Under the pieces are notes generated by a model. It did not search any database, was not told the DNA's origin, and saw only the letters and a program-made list of their open reading frames with translations. The translations under genes were made by a program, and so were the position numbers. A DNA stretch of 64,000 nucleotides from Halicephalobus mephisto (taxonomy: Eukaryota; Nematoda; Chromadorea; Rhabditida; Panagrolaimidae): the NCBI GenBank assembly GCA_009193035.1, contig SWDT01000001.1:682001-746000 (forward strand), read 5' to 3'. This document shows, one piece after another, positions 32,268 through 43,735 of the stretch (within the stretch, counting starts at the first letter, position 1; every line of letters starts with the position of its first letter).

Positions 32268-35200
32268 TTACTTGAAATCAGTGGGGACTCCATCGCGATT
32301 CATGCGACGGCCGGCGTTGGCTTTGGATTCACGAGAGTAGGTTTCGTGACCACCTGGGATTTGTTCATGTCGGTAATCTTTCTCGTTCATGTTGCCATTG
32401 GGAAGTCGCATCAGCAGAGAATCGCGGAATTCATTTTCCAAACGGGCCATGTCATCTTCGTACCTAGAATGGAAGTGTCATTTTTTAATTTTGAAGGAGA
32501 TTACCTTCTGACGGAACTTCCAAAAGGTCCACGACCTTCATCCCAGTCAGCATAACTACGGGATTTGGTGAGTGGACGGTATTGACTTTCTGCAAATCCA
32601 CGATGAGGAGGCAATGTTGGGGGATCACCACGAGCTGAACGAGGAAGTGTCGGAGGAAATTCGACAAGAGGAGCATAGCCACTGGCACTGCCACGACGCC
32701 AGGAACTTTCGCGATCACGAGCTCCATCATGATAGACATCGCCTGGAAGAAATGTTGATTTTTATGTAATCTCCAAATTCTTACGAGTAGAGTAACTCTT
32801 GTGCATTTTACCACTTCGATTGTAGTTTTCTTTGAAGTCTCCGTTGGGGACGTACTTGAGTTCTCCTCTTCGAAGACTGTCAGACAAGGAGCCGTAGCGG
32901 GCATGAGCGAGTCCTCCTCGGTTGTCAATGTAGCGATTTCCGAATTCTCCTCCGAAGTCACGATCACGTCGGGAGGAAGTGGATCGATGGTAACTTTCAT
33001 AAGCAGGTAGATAGCCATTGTGACGTTGCATAGAGTTGCTTCGCCATTGTCCTAGAAAATAAAAGTTTGATTTTGAAAATAAAAATAAAAATGTTAGAAT
33101 AATTAATGAACGAAAAATAAAGCGTACGCAAATCACGATAAGCTCTATCCACCGCCGTGTACGCATTTCTGACTGCTTGGTTAAGTTCTTCAGCAGTGTA
33201 TCTCCTGCCATCGTATCGATGAAGGATTATCTGTTTTCTAGATCCTTTGTCAATTTGATCATGATCTTGACTGGTCTGAGCTGATTTGGAATATCTTTCA
33301 GATTCTTGTTGGTAGAATCGTTGTTGAGAAGCAGATTTCCTTGATTCTTCTTCCTCTAAGCTTTGGTGTTTGAAGGTCCTTTCTGCCGTCGTTTGGACCA
33401 TTCTTTCCCTTTCTTTCTTCTCAGCAGCGAGGAGCTTGGCTTCTGCTGCAGCTCTCCGGGCCTCGGCGACAATGGTTTCTTTATCTTCTCCTAAATGGGA
33501 CGGACAATGAAGCAACGTAAAAACGTTGATATTAGTATTCATGAATATGTGCTGATTATCTCTGTTGTGAGAGGAAGCTCAATCGACCTACCTCCTCCAC
33601 TTCCCCAGTCAACATATTCAGCATGATGACCGTGACCGTAACGATGACGACTGCTCTTGTGACGACGTTCTCGACGGATAATACGACGCTCAACTTCTTC
33701 GGTACGTTTCTGTTCTTCAACTCGTGATACAGTTTCTGTGACCTTTGGCTGCAAGATTAAATGGATAAATCTAGTTTTAAAAAGTTGTGTAACGTTTGTG
33801 TCCCGAGCATTCATCTTCCAATTCTGGAGTTGGAAATGAACAAAAAGTACTTATACTGAGGTAATCAAGCTTGTAAAATCTGAATCTGAAGTCAACAGGA
33901 GAAGTTGGTCTTCAGATTTCTAGATATTGAAGACTAGTCCCCAAGTCTAAGGATATATAAAAGTCTATCCAGGATTCTACAAAAAGTGAAAATTTGTTTA
34001 GAATAGATTTTAAACTGCTATATAAAACAGTTTTTTAAATAGGTTTCTAATTTTTGAATTAAAGTTGTGAAAATTGGAATATAAATACTTGGGACAAGAA
34101 GCTCAACGTATTTCAAAGTAATATTTAATTAGTGTTATTTTTACCTTAGCTCTGACGACCTCAACGACTCTACGCTCGGGTTCAGCGTAAGTCATTTGCT
34201 CTCGGCTCTCCAACTGACTTCGCTTCATGATGCTGCGAGGTTTATCATCATGCTGAAAAATGTTTATTATCACTGAATTCCTGTTTCTAAGTTGTTAGAA
34301 GAAAACACTGCACTAAGGATTAACATCACTGCATTTAAAAAAGTACCTTTGACGACTTGTTAACTTATTTTAACCTATAATTTTAAACCTTTTCCGAAAA
34401 TAAAAAATAGAATCCGAAGAATTCAGCAACAAACCTCGGAATTAGCGACAGTTGTCCGAACTTTCAATAACCCTTCGTCGACTTTGGCACCATTTAGCGA
34501 AACGATGGACTTTGGACTGAAGGAGTTGTTAAACTGCCAGGTAGCAGAGGAAGCATCCTAGAAAATAAGGAAAAGCATAAGGGATAATTAAGTAAAAGAA
34601 GAACAACGAAACATGAGGTATAGAATACAGTAGATTCTTGCAAAGTCCATTATGGCATTTTGCTGGCAGGGCTAAAGCTCTCACCGTGACGTATCCGCTT
34701 CTGTCATGCTGAACAAAAGAACCAGTATCTGTAGAAATTCTGGATTCAAGTATTTCCCGTATTTGCTCCTGCAAAAGCAGCTGTTACAGTAAGCTATAGC
34801 GTCGTAAAAGGAAATTTGGATAATTCAATCGTAAATATCGAAAGCATTAAATTTTGCTAAAGAATTATAATACCAAAAAGTACCTTGAAATGCGATGGTA
34901 ATGGTTCTGGATCAGTTTTAACGATATCTGATCCGACAAGATGGAAATCACTGCGACGGTTTTTGGACCGTTCCGAAAGTTCTTTATTCTTTCGAGCAAG
35001 TTCATCCAAGTCGTCATGCTGTGAAATTAATGCATATGTTATTTATTAATTCACACTTTAATTACGCCAAACCACAGCAGTTAGTAAGTAAGTAAAAAGT
35101 AAAACAAAAACTAACCTTTCTTGGTTCCTGGGCAGCCTAAAAAGAAAAAATTATTAACAATCATTGAATTTAAAATTTTAAAAACAAAAATGAGTTGAGA

Positions 35201-38200
35201 TTATTTTTATAAAAAGTTATTTTTAAATTTGACAAATTAGAACCTGAAAAAGGTAAATATTTGATCCCTGAAATTACCAGTAATTAGCACAAACCTCGAA
35301 TATATCGATGGCGAATTACAAGCCAATCTAGAAGCAACGGCGAAGGATAGCTTCAATACTCAAACAACAGCAACTTAGAATAAAGCAAATTCATAAAAGT
35401 TAAGCCACAAAATAGTTGGCAGTTCGAAGCATTGATGGAAACTGCAGTTTTAAAAACGGATAAAAAATGAAAGACCTGGATAAATTTAATCTGGTTTGTA
35501 TTCGAATAATAACTGAATGCAGACGAAAAGCTATGCACTAGTCCTAGGGAGATGAAGATATAAGCTAGAGATATCTGCTCCCAGCAGGAGAAGCAGGTTG
35601 ATGTCTCATCCCTGACGGTCCCATATAATAGCTAGAATTTGGCTGTGGGGGAGGAGGAGGCGGTGGAGGAGGGTAGCTACTTCTGATCGGAGCGTATTCA
35701 GCTGGATGGATTCCGCTCTGGACTGGCTGAGCCCTATGACTATCATGTCGATGAAGACCCTGAGAAACATGTTGTGCTGCGTTCTGAACAATCTGGACTA
35801 AACGACGAGTGTTTCCAGGTTGCTGTGGTGGAGGTGATCGAGGGGAGATTTGCTGATGTCCATATTGCGGAGATGGTGGACGCTAAAGAAAAAGTAGAAT
35901 GAGGAAAAGAAGGGCCAAGAAATGAACACCAACTTTGTATCCTGGTGGGAGAGGAGGAGGAAGATACGGTCTCGCCCTCTCGTAGCTCGGAGGAGCTGGA
36001 GAAGGCTGAGTAGCTTGTAAGATCCTTTGCAGACGCCTTTGTGAGGTGGCAGAAGCAGGACGGTCTTCGTGACGACTCCCCGGAGGCAAGGAAGAAGTGG
36101 AACTTTGGGGATAGTGAACGTGATGTTGAGAGGGTGTTTCAGATCGGGAATCACGACGTAAGATTTGGCGATCCCCGCCTGTCCTTTCACTTCTGCTGTG
36201 TCTGTGCCTATGCTGATGGGGTTCTCCCCGTGAATCCACTCGCCTAAGCAGAGTGCCACCATTAGGTGTTTGTGGAGTCTAAGATAGAATCGATAAAGAC
36301 AGTATTCAAGTCTCAAAACCCACATATGCTCTTCCAACCGAGTCAGACTGATGGAGTCTCGGAGTGGCGGAAGTTGAATGAAGCTGCTGGAATGCAAAAC
36401 AACATCACACAAAGCTCGGATTAGAAAGCGATCACATCAACTTTCTAAGCGACTCCTCTAGGGAAATTAAGAAACTTACAGAATTACTGCCTCTCTGTTC
36501 GCTGTAGGCCCTTCTTTGGAGAGTTGCCGCTGCTTGAGATTCAAAAAGTTGTAACCTTCTTCGAACGTCGATATTCGGAGGAGGATCCTTATTCGTGACA
36601 GTTGAAGAATGAGGTGGAAGATCGTAAATTTTCTCCCAATCATTGATTGCTAAATTGATAAATTCCTAGTAAAGTTGAGTCATAGAGTAACTTACCAGTC
36701 TTTGATTGAGAAAGTGTGTTCAACGATCGACTCCTCGATTGGCCTTGACCTCTCCTTTTGTCTTGAAGGTTTCTCTCATGAATAATCTCAATATCCTGGA
36801 TTTCTTGATCGACCATGTCTGGAGATAAGCTATTGTGGATCTGACTACTTCTTTTCTTAATGACTTTGACTGTATTGGGAGCATGAGGCAAGAATCCTCC
36901 AGAAGGAGCTTGTCTCGAGGCTTTGAAAGCCGGCTTTGGTCTATGACTTCCATCAGGAGAAGGCTGGATGACGTACTTCGTCTGTCTTTTAGCGACATCA
37001 TCCAGAGGTCCGGTTCCGAGTCCTCGACGAGGGGAATGTGGAGGAGAATGAGTTGGAGTAAAGTTTTTCTGCTCCTTCTTGAATGCTGGATCGTAGATAA
37101 CAGGTTGCCATCTGTATTCAGCATTATCAGGAATCCCTGGAGAAAAGTCGGGATTCTCCATCATTCCAGGTTCAACAGTCACCGGTCTTCTCAGAGTAGG
37201 CCAAATATACGGTTTATCTGGAGGTGGCTGCCATCTTTTGCCGGTTCTAAAGATTTGCGGCTCTTCCTCGGGCTTTTCGATGAAGGCTTCTCGACGTTTT
37301 AACAAATCAACTTCGAATCTTTCCTTTTCCAGAATTTCATCACTGGTCAGAATTTCATTCTTAGCAACAACTTCAGGTTGTTTGTCGAGAACATAGGTTC
37401 TTCTCCAAGTGGTTGCTGTTCCAGGGGAGACAACTTCACGAGAATCTGGAGCAATTTCCCCAGAAAGAACAGAAATCGGTCTAGTTTCGAATACACGGAC
37501 TGGTTGAGGTGTTTCAGCCGGCTCTTCTCTTGATTTCTCTCTTATATCCTCTATTGGGGACATTGCATGGATCTCCGGAATAGCTTGTGGCGGTTCACGA
37601 TATTGTTGAGGTTGCAGTTCAGGTTGTTCGCTGATTAGTTGTTGTCTCTGTTCATACAGCCTTTGTTGTTGGATCTGTATAGCCTGGAGCTGTTTTTGTC
37701 TCAAATAGTTTTCTCGCTGTTCTCGACGTCTAATAGCATCTAATTCTAGTTGTTTCTGCTTCCTAAACTCTTCAATCTTGTCTGGATCCAGAATACTACG
37801 AGCCATAGCACTAGCAGGTCGAGGACGGTCTTTGCTGGAAGGTGGAGGCCAAATAACGACTCCTTCATTCATTGGAGTTTCAGAATGTCTATTCAGTTCT
37901 ATTTCCGATGAAGAGATCTGCTTCATCCGGCTAGCCTCATGGTAACGACTCTCATCGTATTGGTAACGCATTTCTTCTTCGTAACGTCGTTGATCGGAGC
38001 TCGACATCGGGGCGACTGACTGAGATCTAGAAAATCAATCGATAAATCTAATTTTATTTGATTTCTCACCTTGGTCGATCAGCAGAAGTCCTGCCAGGTG
38101 TTACTTCTTCGAGCTTGAAGAAGGGACCGTTGAAGGAAGTCGTCGGATACTTTGGAACATTCTGGGGAGTGTAGCTTCTGTTTTCACGATGTTTCCTAAG

Positions 38201-41200
38201 ATTCTCCTGCATGATCCGGAACCGTTCTGCATCATCTAATTCATAATTACTACCATAATGAGCAGGAGTTCTGTTGGAAACTCTGTTAGATGGTTCTCCT
38301 TGTTCGTGATTCTGGGAGTACGAAGGAGGTTCGTGCATCTCTGTCCTTTCTTGTCGGTAAATTTGACTTCTCTCTTCCCAAGATTGTTCCTGGTCGGAAT
38401 AAAACTGTTGTTGTACGAAACTTTGTTTCAGGATAGATTTAGGTGTTTGCCGACCAGGTGGTGGGGACATCAAACGCTCACTGAAGTCGTCTTCAGGTTG
38501 ACGAGCCGGCGGAATTCGGCTCTGAGAAGTACTTCTTTCCTGATGGGAAGTAGAAGCCTGACTGATATTAACTGCTAAGACACTTGGAGCGATTGGTTTA
38601 TTCTCGTAGACGACCTTTTCCGGGGGACGTGGAGCCGGGGTGTTCTCCGAAAGCACTTGATCCGTGCTTCCTGGAGGATATAGGAGCTATAGAAATATTC
38701 ATTAGGACACATCAATAACCAATCAAGATACCTGACTACCAGATCGTTTTTGCGATGTTAGAGGGGCTGATAATCTATGAGATTCAAATTCTTGCTGAGA
38801 TCGTCTACCTTGATGCTCCGATTCACTTAAAAAAGAGGATCGCCGTCGTTCCTAAATGTCACAGTAATAAAAGTTTACAAAAATTTCTAGTTTTTTGCCT
38901 ATTCCGTTTTTGAGTCTTGTTTTCAAACATTCATCAACCTAGGCATCGATTTAAAAAATGTTGAAGGGCTTGGCGGTTGAAGTGGTTTCGAGGCATGCGC
39001 AACAAGTCGACGATTGTTAGTAAATGCAGGAGCAGAAGAAAAACGACCGCAAAAGCAGTTTCGCAAACATTTTTCTTGGGGAAGCGCTCAATGCTAACAC
39101 TTTCTTGAAAGGGGATCTAACTGAATCCAGTGATTCACAAATTTACTAGAGAATTAACAAGTACCAAAGATGCCTGAGTGGTGACACTGCTTGCACTACT
39201 GCCTTCATGGGGAGCCTCCTGGATGTCCGGCAGAGAAGGGGTGATGTGTCCCAGAGGAGTTCCTGCATAGGCTCTACTTCCTCCAGTGACCCCGATGATC
39301 GGAGCAGTTCTATGATGAGCATGACGCTGAGCGTCCCTTCTAATCTGCTCCAAATAGGCATTCTTAAGTTGTTGGACATTGGAAATCCTCTTCTGACTTT
39401 GTTCTTGATTGAAAGACATTGCACTCAGAAAGATGTCGTTCTACCCCATCAGCTCTTAAGGAGTAGTAGACTTCATCAGATCTCAAAGCTTAAAAGGCCA
39501 AATAAGGTCAAATCTCGCAGAAGACACGAAATAAAACAAATTTAATATTCAAAAAAGGTGAAAAGTTTGAGCTCGAAGAAGAGGTGAGCAATTGAGAATT
39601 TCAGTGTCAATTTAGACAGCTAATTGTAAGGTCGTCGTGTAGATGAAGTGCGATCAGAAAGCGGCCAGAGGATGACAGAGCACCATGAAAGAACAAACTC
39701 TCGGGGATTTGCACAGGAGAAGCACGCACAAAGTGCTAGGTACTATGCTTTTCGCTGTGACTCTCATTGCGTATTTTTGAAGTCCTGAATTTTTGCGATG
39801 TTTGACTCGAGCAAACGGAATAGACTTTTGCGCACAAAAATAAGTCCAAGATCAGAAGCAAGTATCCGATCTTCGACCATGGGAATAATTATGTAAATCT
39901 TCAACATACGATGTACTTGGAGAGATGGAATTCCTTCTTCAACTGCCACGAGAGTTCGTCGACGTTCCTGCTGGGACGACCCCAAACGGATGGATCCTGA
40001 AATTGATATTTTAAGCTGACTGAAGGGTCGAATCAAATCGATGGCCAATTAAAATCATATCAAAGAATCTGATCTCATTCAAGTCCAATAAACAACTTAG
40101 AAAAATACAAAATCAAAAGGGCGGAGTCTTGTCTTAAAGTTGGAAAAACTAGCACATCAGCATTACTTAACGTTTACTATTTCCACAAAGCTTGCTGCAA
40201 CCATTGTTATTTGTGATCTCCGTACACAAGGTACTACAGTTGTCCATTGTTTCTTCTTTACTACAGACTCGAGGACGTACGGACCGTACTTCCCTGATTG
40301 CAACTCTCCTGAGCATGCGCCCACTTGGCGAGCTTCGGAGTTTTCTCTGTCGGCTTAAGCAAGTCCCTCATGAGACGTTTCAATCAGAGGTACACCTAGA
40401 ACTATTCTAGCAAGCTGCGATGCAACGTCAAGTGGAGGACCCGATGCACTATCTCGCCCACCAATGCTTCCCGCAAAAAAAGAAAGTAAGTAGATAAATC
40501 TACGCTGGCTAGCCACGGAATGACTGACTCCTCCGCTTTCGAGAGGAACTGCGCCTGGAACTTTGTCGATCGAAGTCAAACAAGTCAATGACTATTCGGG
40601 AGCCTGGTCCAAAAATTTGTTGTTCAATCAGATCTTGACCGGAAAATGTAAACAGGGATTTCCAAAAGTTGGAAAAGCTAACCAAGAGGGACTAACCTGA
40701 TTTCTCAGATCACCGACAGATCTAGCCTTAGAAGGGATGGAATTTCTGGCATTCTGAAGGTATCGATGAGTTCTGACTTTGACCAGCCATCCAGAATCCG
40801 AAACTTTATTCGGATCATGCTAAAATCAGAACTTGGAGGTTGTATAGCAATAAAGAACTTACTATGTCTTCTTCCTTTACCGGATCCAACATTAACTCTC
40901 CCATCGACTGTGTTCTTTTCATAACACGCTAAAACATGTTGTGTTCTTTTTAGAATTACGAAATCAAAGGGGAAGGGGCTGTGATTCGAAAAATATGAAT
41001 TCAATACAATCCAGATTTTCAAACGATAATTCCAAATTCAAGAGATTAGATAGACAATCAAGAATGAGTTTGACTTGGGGAGGATTTTAATAATTAATTC
41101 GGTAGAGCTACTTACGTGCAATGGGAAGAACAGGAGAAGGCACAGCAGTCAGCTACAGATGGAGCTTGTTTCCCTTGGTTTTGTCAATTTTTTGATTTTT

Positions 41201-43735
41201 TTGATTTTTTAAATCTCAACTCATTTTTGTTTTCAACATAGGGAACATTTAAGGACGCCACAAAACAAAGGATTAAGCTTGACGGATAAAGCAAAACATA
41301 AATAGCTGAAGCTTCCAATAAAAGAAAACAATGATATTAATACTCCGAATGCTGACTGTAAATTCGATATAGTTTGATAGATTTTTGAACGGTGAATCCA
41401 AAGATACTAGAAGTTTTTTACCTGTGTCCATGGAAATTAAAAAAATAGTTTAAATATTTGTAAAAATTATTGAGCTCAGATATAATCCTAGAAGTAGGTG
41501 CTCCAAAAAATTTTCATAGAAAAATGACGCGTGATTATTAATTCTTGATGTGATAAAAGTTTTGGAGTTTTTTGTAATGCTTATTTTTTGTCCAAGTTTT
41601 AGTGTTTTTTAGAATATCTATATATTAAAAGCTATAATAAGTGCAAATGTTATTCTGTAGATTTGAAGAAAAAAGTGATCGATGGTATTCGATCATGAGA
41701 AAAAATATACTGTTACTATACTTTTTAATATCCGAAGAATACAAATTCAAGATGGATGAAGTTCTTCAAGACAGCAGGAACTCTAATTACTCATAGGAAA
41801 CTAAGAAAAACATCACAAGCTGTTGACCGGGGTTTCCAGATGATTTTCAGAGTCAATCCTCATCTGCCAATTTCATTTATAAGGAATGCAATTCTCGGCC
41901 TCAGATGACGATTTCACCAGTAGTCGAACAATAAGATTGATTGAAGTCGGTTTGCATGGTCGTTATGTAGTCAAGAAACCATTGATTTCCTCGAAGAATA
42001 GAAAGATCAGACTTGATTAGACACGGGAGCACCGTCTTTAATCTATTGACATGTGAGTGAAGGTCCTCTGGAGTGACAAAGCAGCATTCCATTTATTTGG
42101 TACTGAAGGAATTCACTAAATACGATGTATCTACGATACAGCATTCGTTCTACATCACCAGATTTCAACAATCAAACTCATCTGGATCTACGTCGGAAGA
42201 AAGTGCTGCGACCAACAAATCAGAAATTGAGATGAAAAATTTGCTTTAATCAAATGGAAATGGAACAATATTGATCGGTCTTTCATTGACAAATTAATCC
42301 GGTCTATGAAAGACAGTTCTCGATCAGTAATTATAGCTCGTAGATGTCCTGCTAGATATTGAGTTTGTGTATTTTAAAATTAAAATAAATTCTGCAGACA
42401 AAAACACTAAATTTTCAAAATCGATCATGTTAAAAATGGAAAATCTCGCGTCGATTTGCGTGAAAATTTCTTAACGTGTATAAAAGTAGCTGCTGGTAAA
42501 ATAATTGATGATAACTTCATAATATTAGCATTTAATTAACAGCTAATTCAACGAATCCAAAGTTATAAAGAAAATTTTAAAATTCCATTACTTTTACTCG
42601 CTATTGTACAAAAATCTATAAGATGTCGAAATAGAAACAAAATCCACTTCAAACCTCCATAAGCCCAGCCAAAAGCGGCAAATACAAATAACTTATAGGT
42701 GGTTTGATTGCTTATTCGACTGACTTTCAGTAAAATCTATTATTCTCGCCATAACTACTGCATTAGTGAAGTTATGATTTTGTAGAAAAATTGAAAAAGT
42801 ACTTTTAAATTTAATTCTTCGTGGACCCAACTGAAGAATTTCCAAAAATTTTCAGTACCATTAGATTCACTGTTCAAAGATCTCTCTATACTGAACTTAC
42901 ATTCAGCACTCGAAGCGTTAAATGTGAAGTTTGTGAACTGAACGAGACAAGGACAAGTGATTGGGTATTAGTTTTAGTGTTACTGACGAGGACTCCACAA
43001 CTTACTTTCTGGAGATTATCTATTTTCTTACGAATAAGCTCAAGTTCACGCATGCTCTCTCCGGTATCATCATTGGCCTAGAATACATAATGACTGTCAG
43101 ATAATCCAAAAAATGACTTTATACCTTCGGTCCGGGCCAAGCTGGTTTATTCCAGGGCTTATTAGCGTCGTCCTCACTAGCTTTGAGGAACTGTCTAAGT
43201 TTAGAAGCTTCCATCTCTCGATGCCTATCCAGGGATTCGGTCAAATAAGTACTGGTAGTGATTGGACGGCTCTGGATGCTCTAAAACCAAGAATTGGATT
43301 TGCTAGATTACTTGCAAAACAAACTCGAATTCGACGTTGCTCCAACGGGTCCAAGTTGAGCAGGGATCTTTTTCCATGCTCGCTGGGAAAATCTCCAACA
43401 GTTCTGCGTCCATAATTCGGGAGGCTTCCAGTTTGACTGGGGATATGGGCATTGGAATTGACTCGAGGATCGATAATCTGCATCCGGAATTGCTCAGCAC
43501 TTCTTTCTGCCTTGTAATCCCCGTTTTGGGCTGAGATTCTTTCAGAATAGGCATGACTCCCACCCATATGAATCTCAGAACCAACTTGTTTTTCTTGGAG
43601 TTTGTAAATAGGAGTGACGATCTTGACACTAGAAGTCTGTGTTTCAGCTTGAGTCTGATCTCTGGGCAGATCCTTTTGTACAGTTTCAATTGTATGTTTG
43701 ATCTGCTCCAGATCTCGAACCATTTCCTCCGTCAT
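32268..43735 (-). CDS. large unrecognised protein, 868-aa model with split exons
   Basis: Six 5' exons (43325-43735, 43125-43280, 43006-43077, 40863-40928, 40697-40819, 39910-39996) all end in phase 0 (305 codons). Ten 3' exons (35116-35136, 34884-35018, 34685-34768, 34435-34557, 34145-34252, 33592-33748, 33128-33490, 32785-33051, 32505-32742, 32268-32463) start in phase 0 and reach a stop (564 codons). Joined, they give 868 aa. Seen: an N-terminal coiled-coil start (MTEEMVRDLEQIKHTI), a KPWNKPAWPGPK motif, SGWLVKVRTHRYLQNARN, a 21-nt microexon (AAQEPRK), a long Arg/Glu-rich coiled-coil region (VAEARRAAAEAKLLAAEKK), and a Tyr/Arg-rich tail. No enzyme domain. It looks like a cytoskeletal or scaffold protein, but I do not recognise it. 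The join across 39910-35136 is inferred; alternatively the 5' exons splice into the 1072-aa model inside that interval. Confidence 0.55.
35116..35136 (-). other. 21-nt microexon
   Basis: Encodes AAQEPRK in phase 0. It is bounded by TTTTTAG upstream and GTTAGT downstream on the coding strand. It may be alternatively included. Confidence 0.5.
35565..39419 (-). CDS. unrecognised Pro/Gln/Arg-rich protein, 1072 aa, inside the large locus
   Basis: Eight exons (39165-39419, 38732-38851, 38070-38686, 36696-38026, 36480-36649, 36324-36386, 35934-36278, 35565-35882) join in phase to 1072 aa, from ATG (MSFNQEQSQKRISNVQQL) to TAG. Mostly predicted disorder. Seen: RQTPKSILKQSF, SFNGPFFKLEEVTPGRTS, a Gln/Arg-rich coiled coil (~450-530), Trp motifs RWQPPPDKPYIWPTLRRP and YRWQPVIYDPAF, GLGTGPLDDVAKRQTKYV, RPKPAFKA, DWEKIYDLPPH, and a C-terminal poly-proline tract of nine prolines that could bind SH3/EVH1 domains. 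No family recognised; a cytoskeletal adaptor is a guess. The first exon has no canonical acceptor before its ATG, so it looks like a separate transcription start, nested in the same-strand intron between the 5' and 3' exon blocks of the 868-aa model. Confidence 0.6.
40355..40588 (-). other. open frame inside the large locus, status unclear
   Basis: A 77-codon frame containing VPGAVPLESGGVSHSVASQ and GRDSASGPPLDVASQLARIVL. The flanking exons (ending at 40697 and starting at 39996) already join in phase without it. It may be an alternative exon or chance. Confidence 0.25.
41116..41152 (-). other. possible alternative 37-nt exon
   Basis: Bounded by CTGTAG and GTAAGT on the - strand. Its length breaks the phase of the 868-aa model. 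It could instead be a 5' leader exon for a shorter form starting at the ATG in the next exon (MKRTQSMGELML). Confidence 0.25.
41901..42092 (-). other. coding-like 63-codon frame in an intron of the large locus
   Basis: Contains TPEDLHSHVNRLKTVLPCL and RGNQWFLDYITTMQTDFNQ, which look coding in composition. It lies in the 2-kb intron 43005-40929 and ends at its own stop. No family recognised; it could be a small gene or a terminal alternative exon. Confidence 0.25.
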
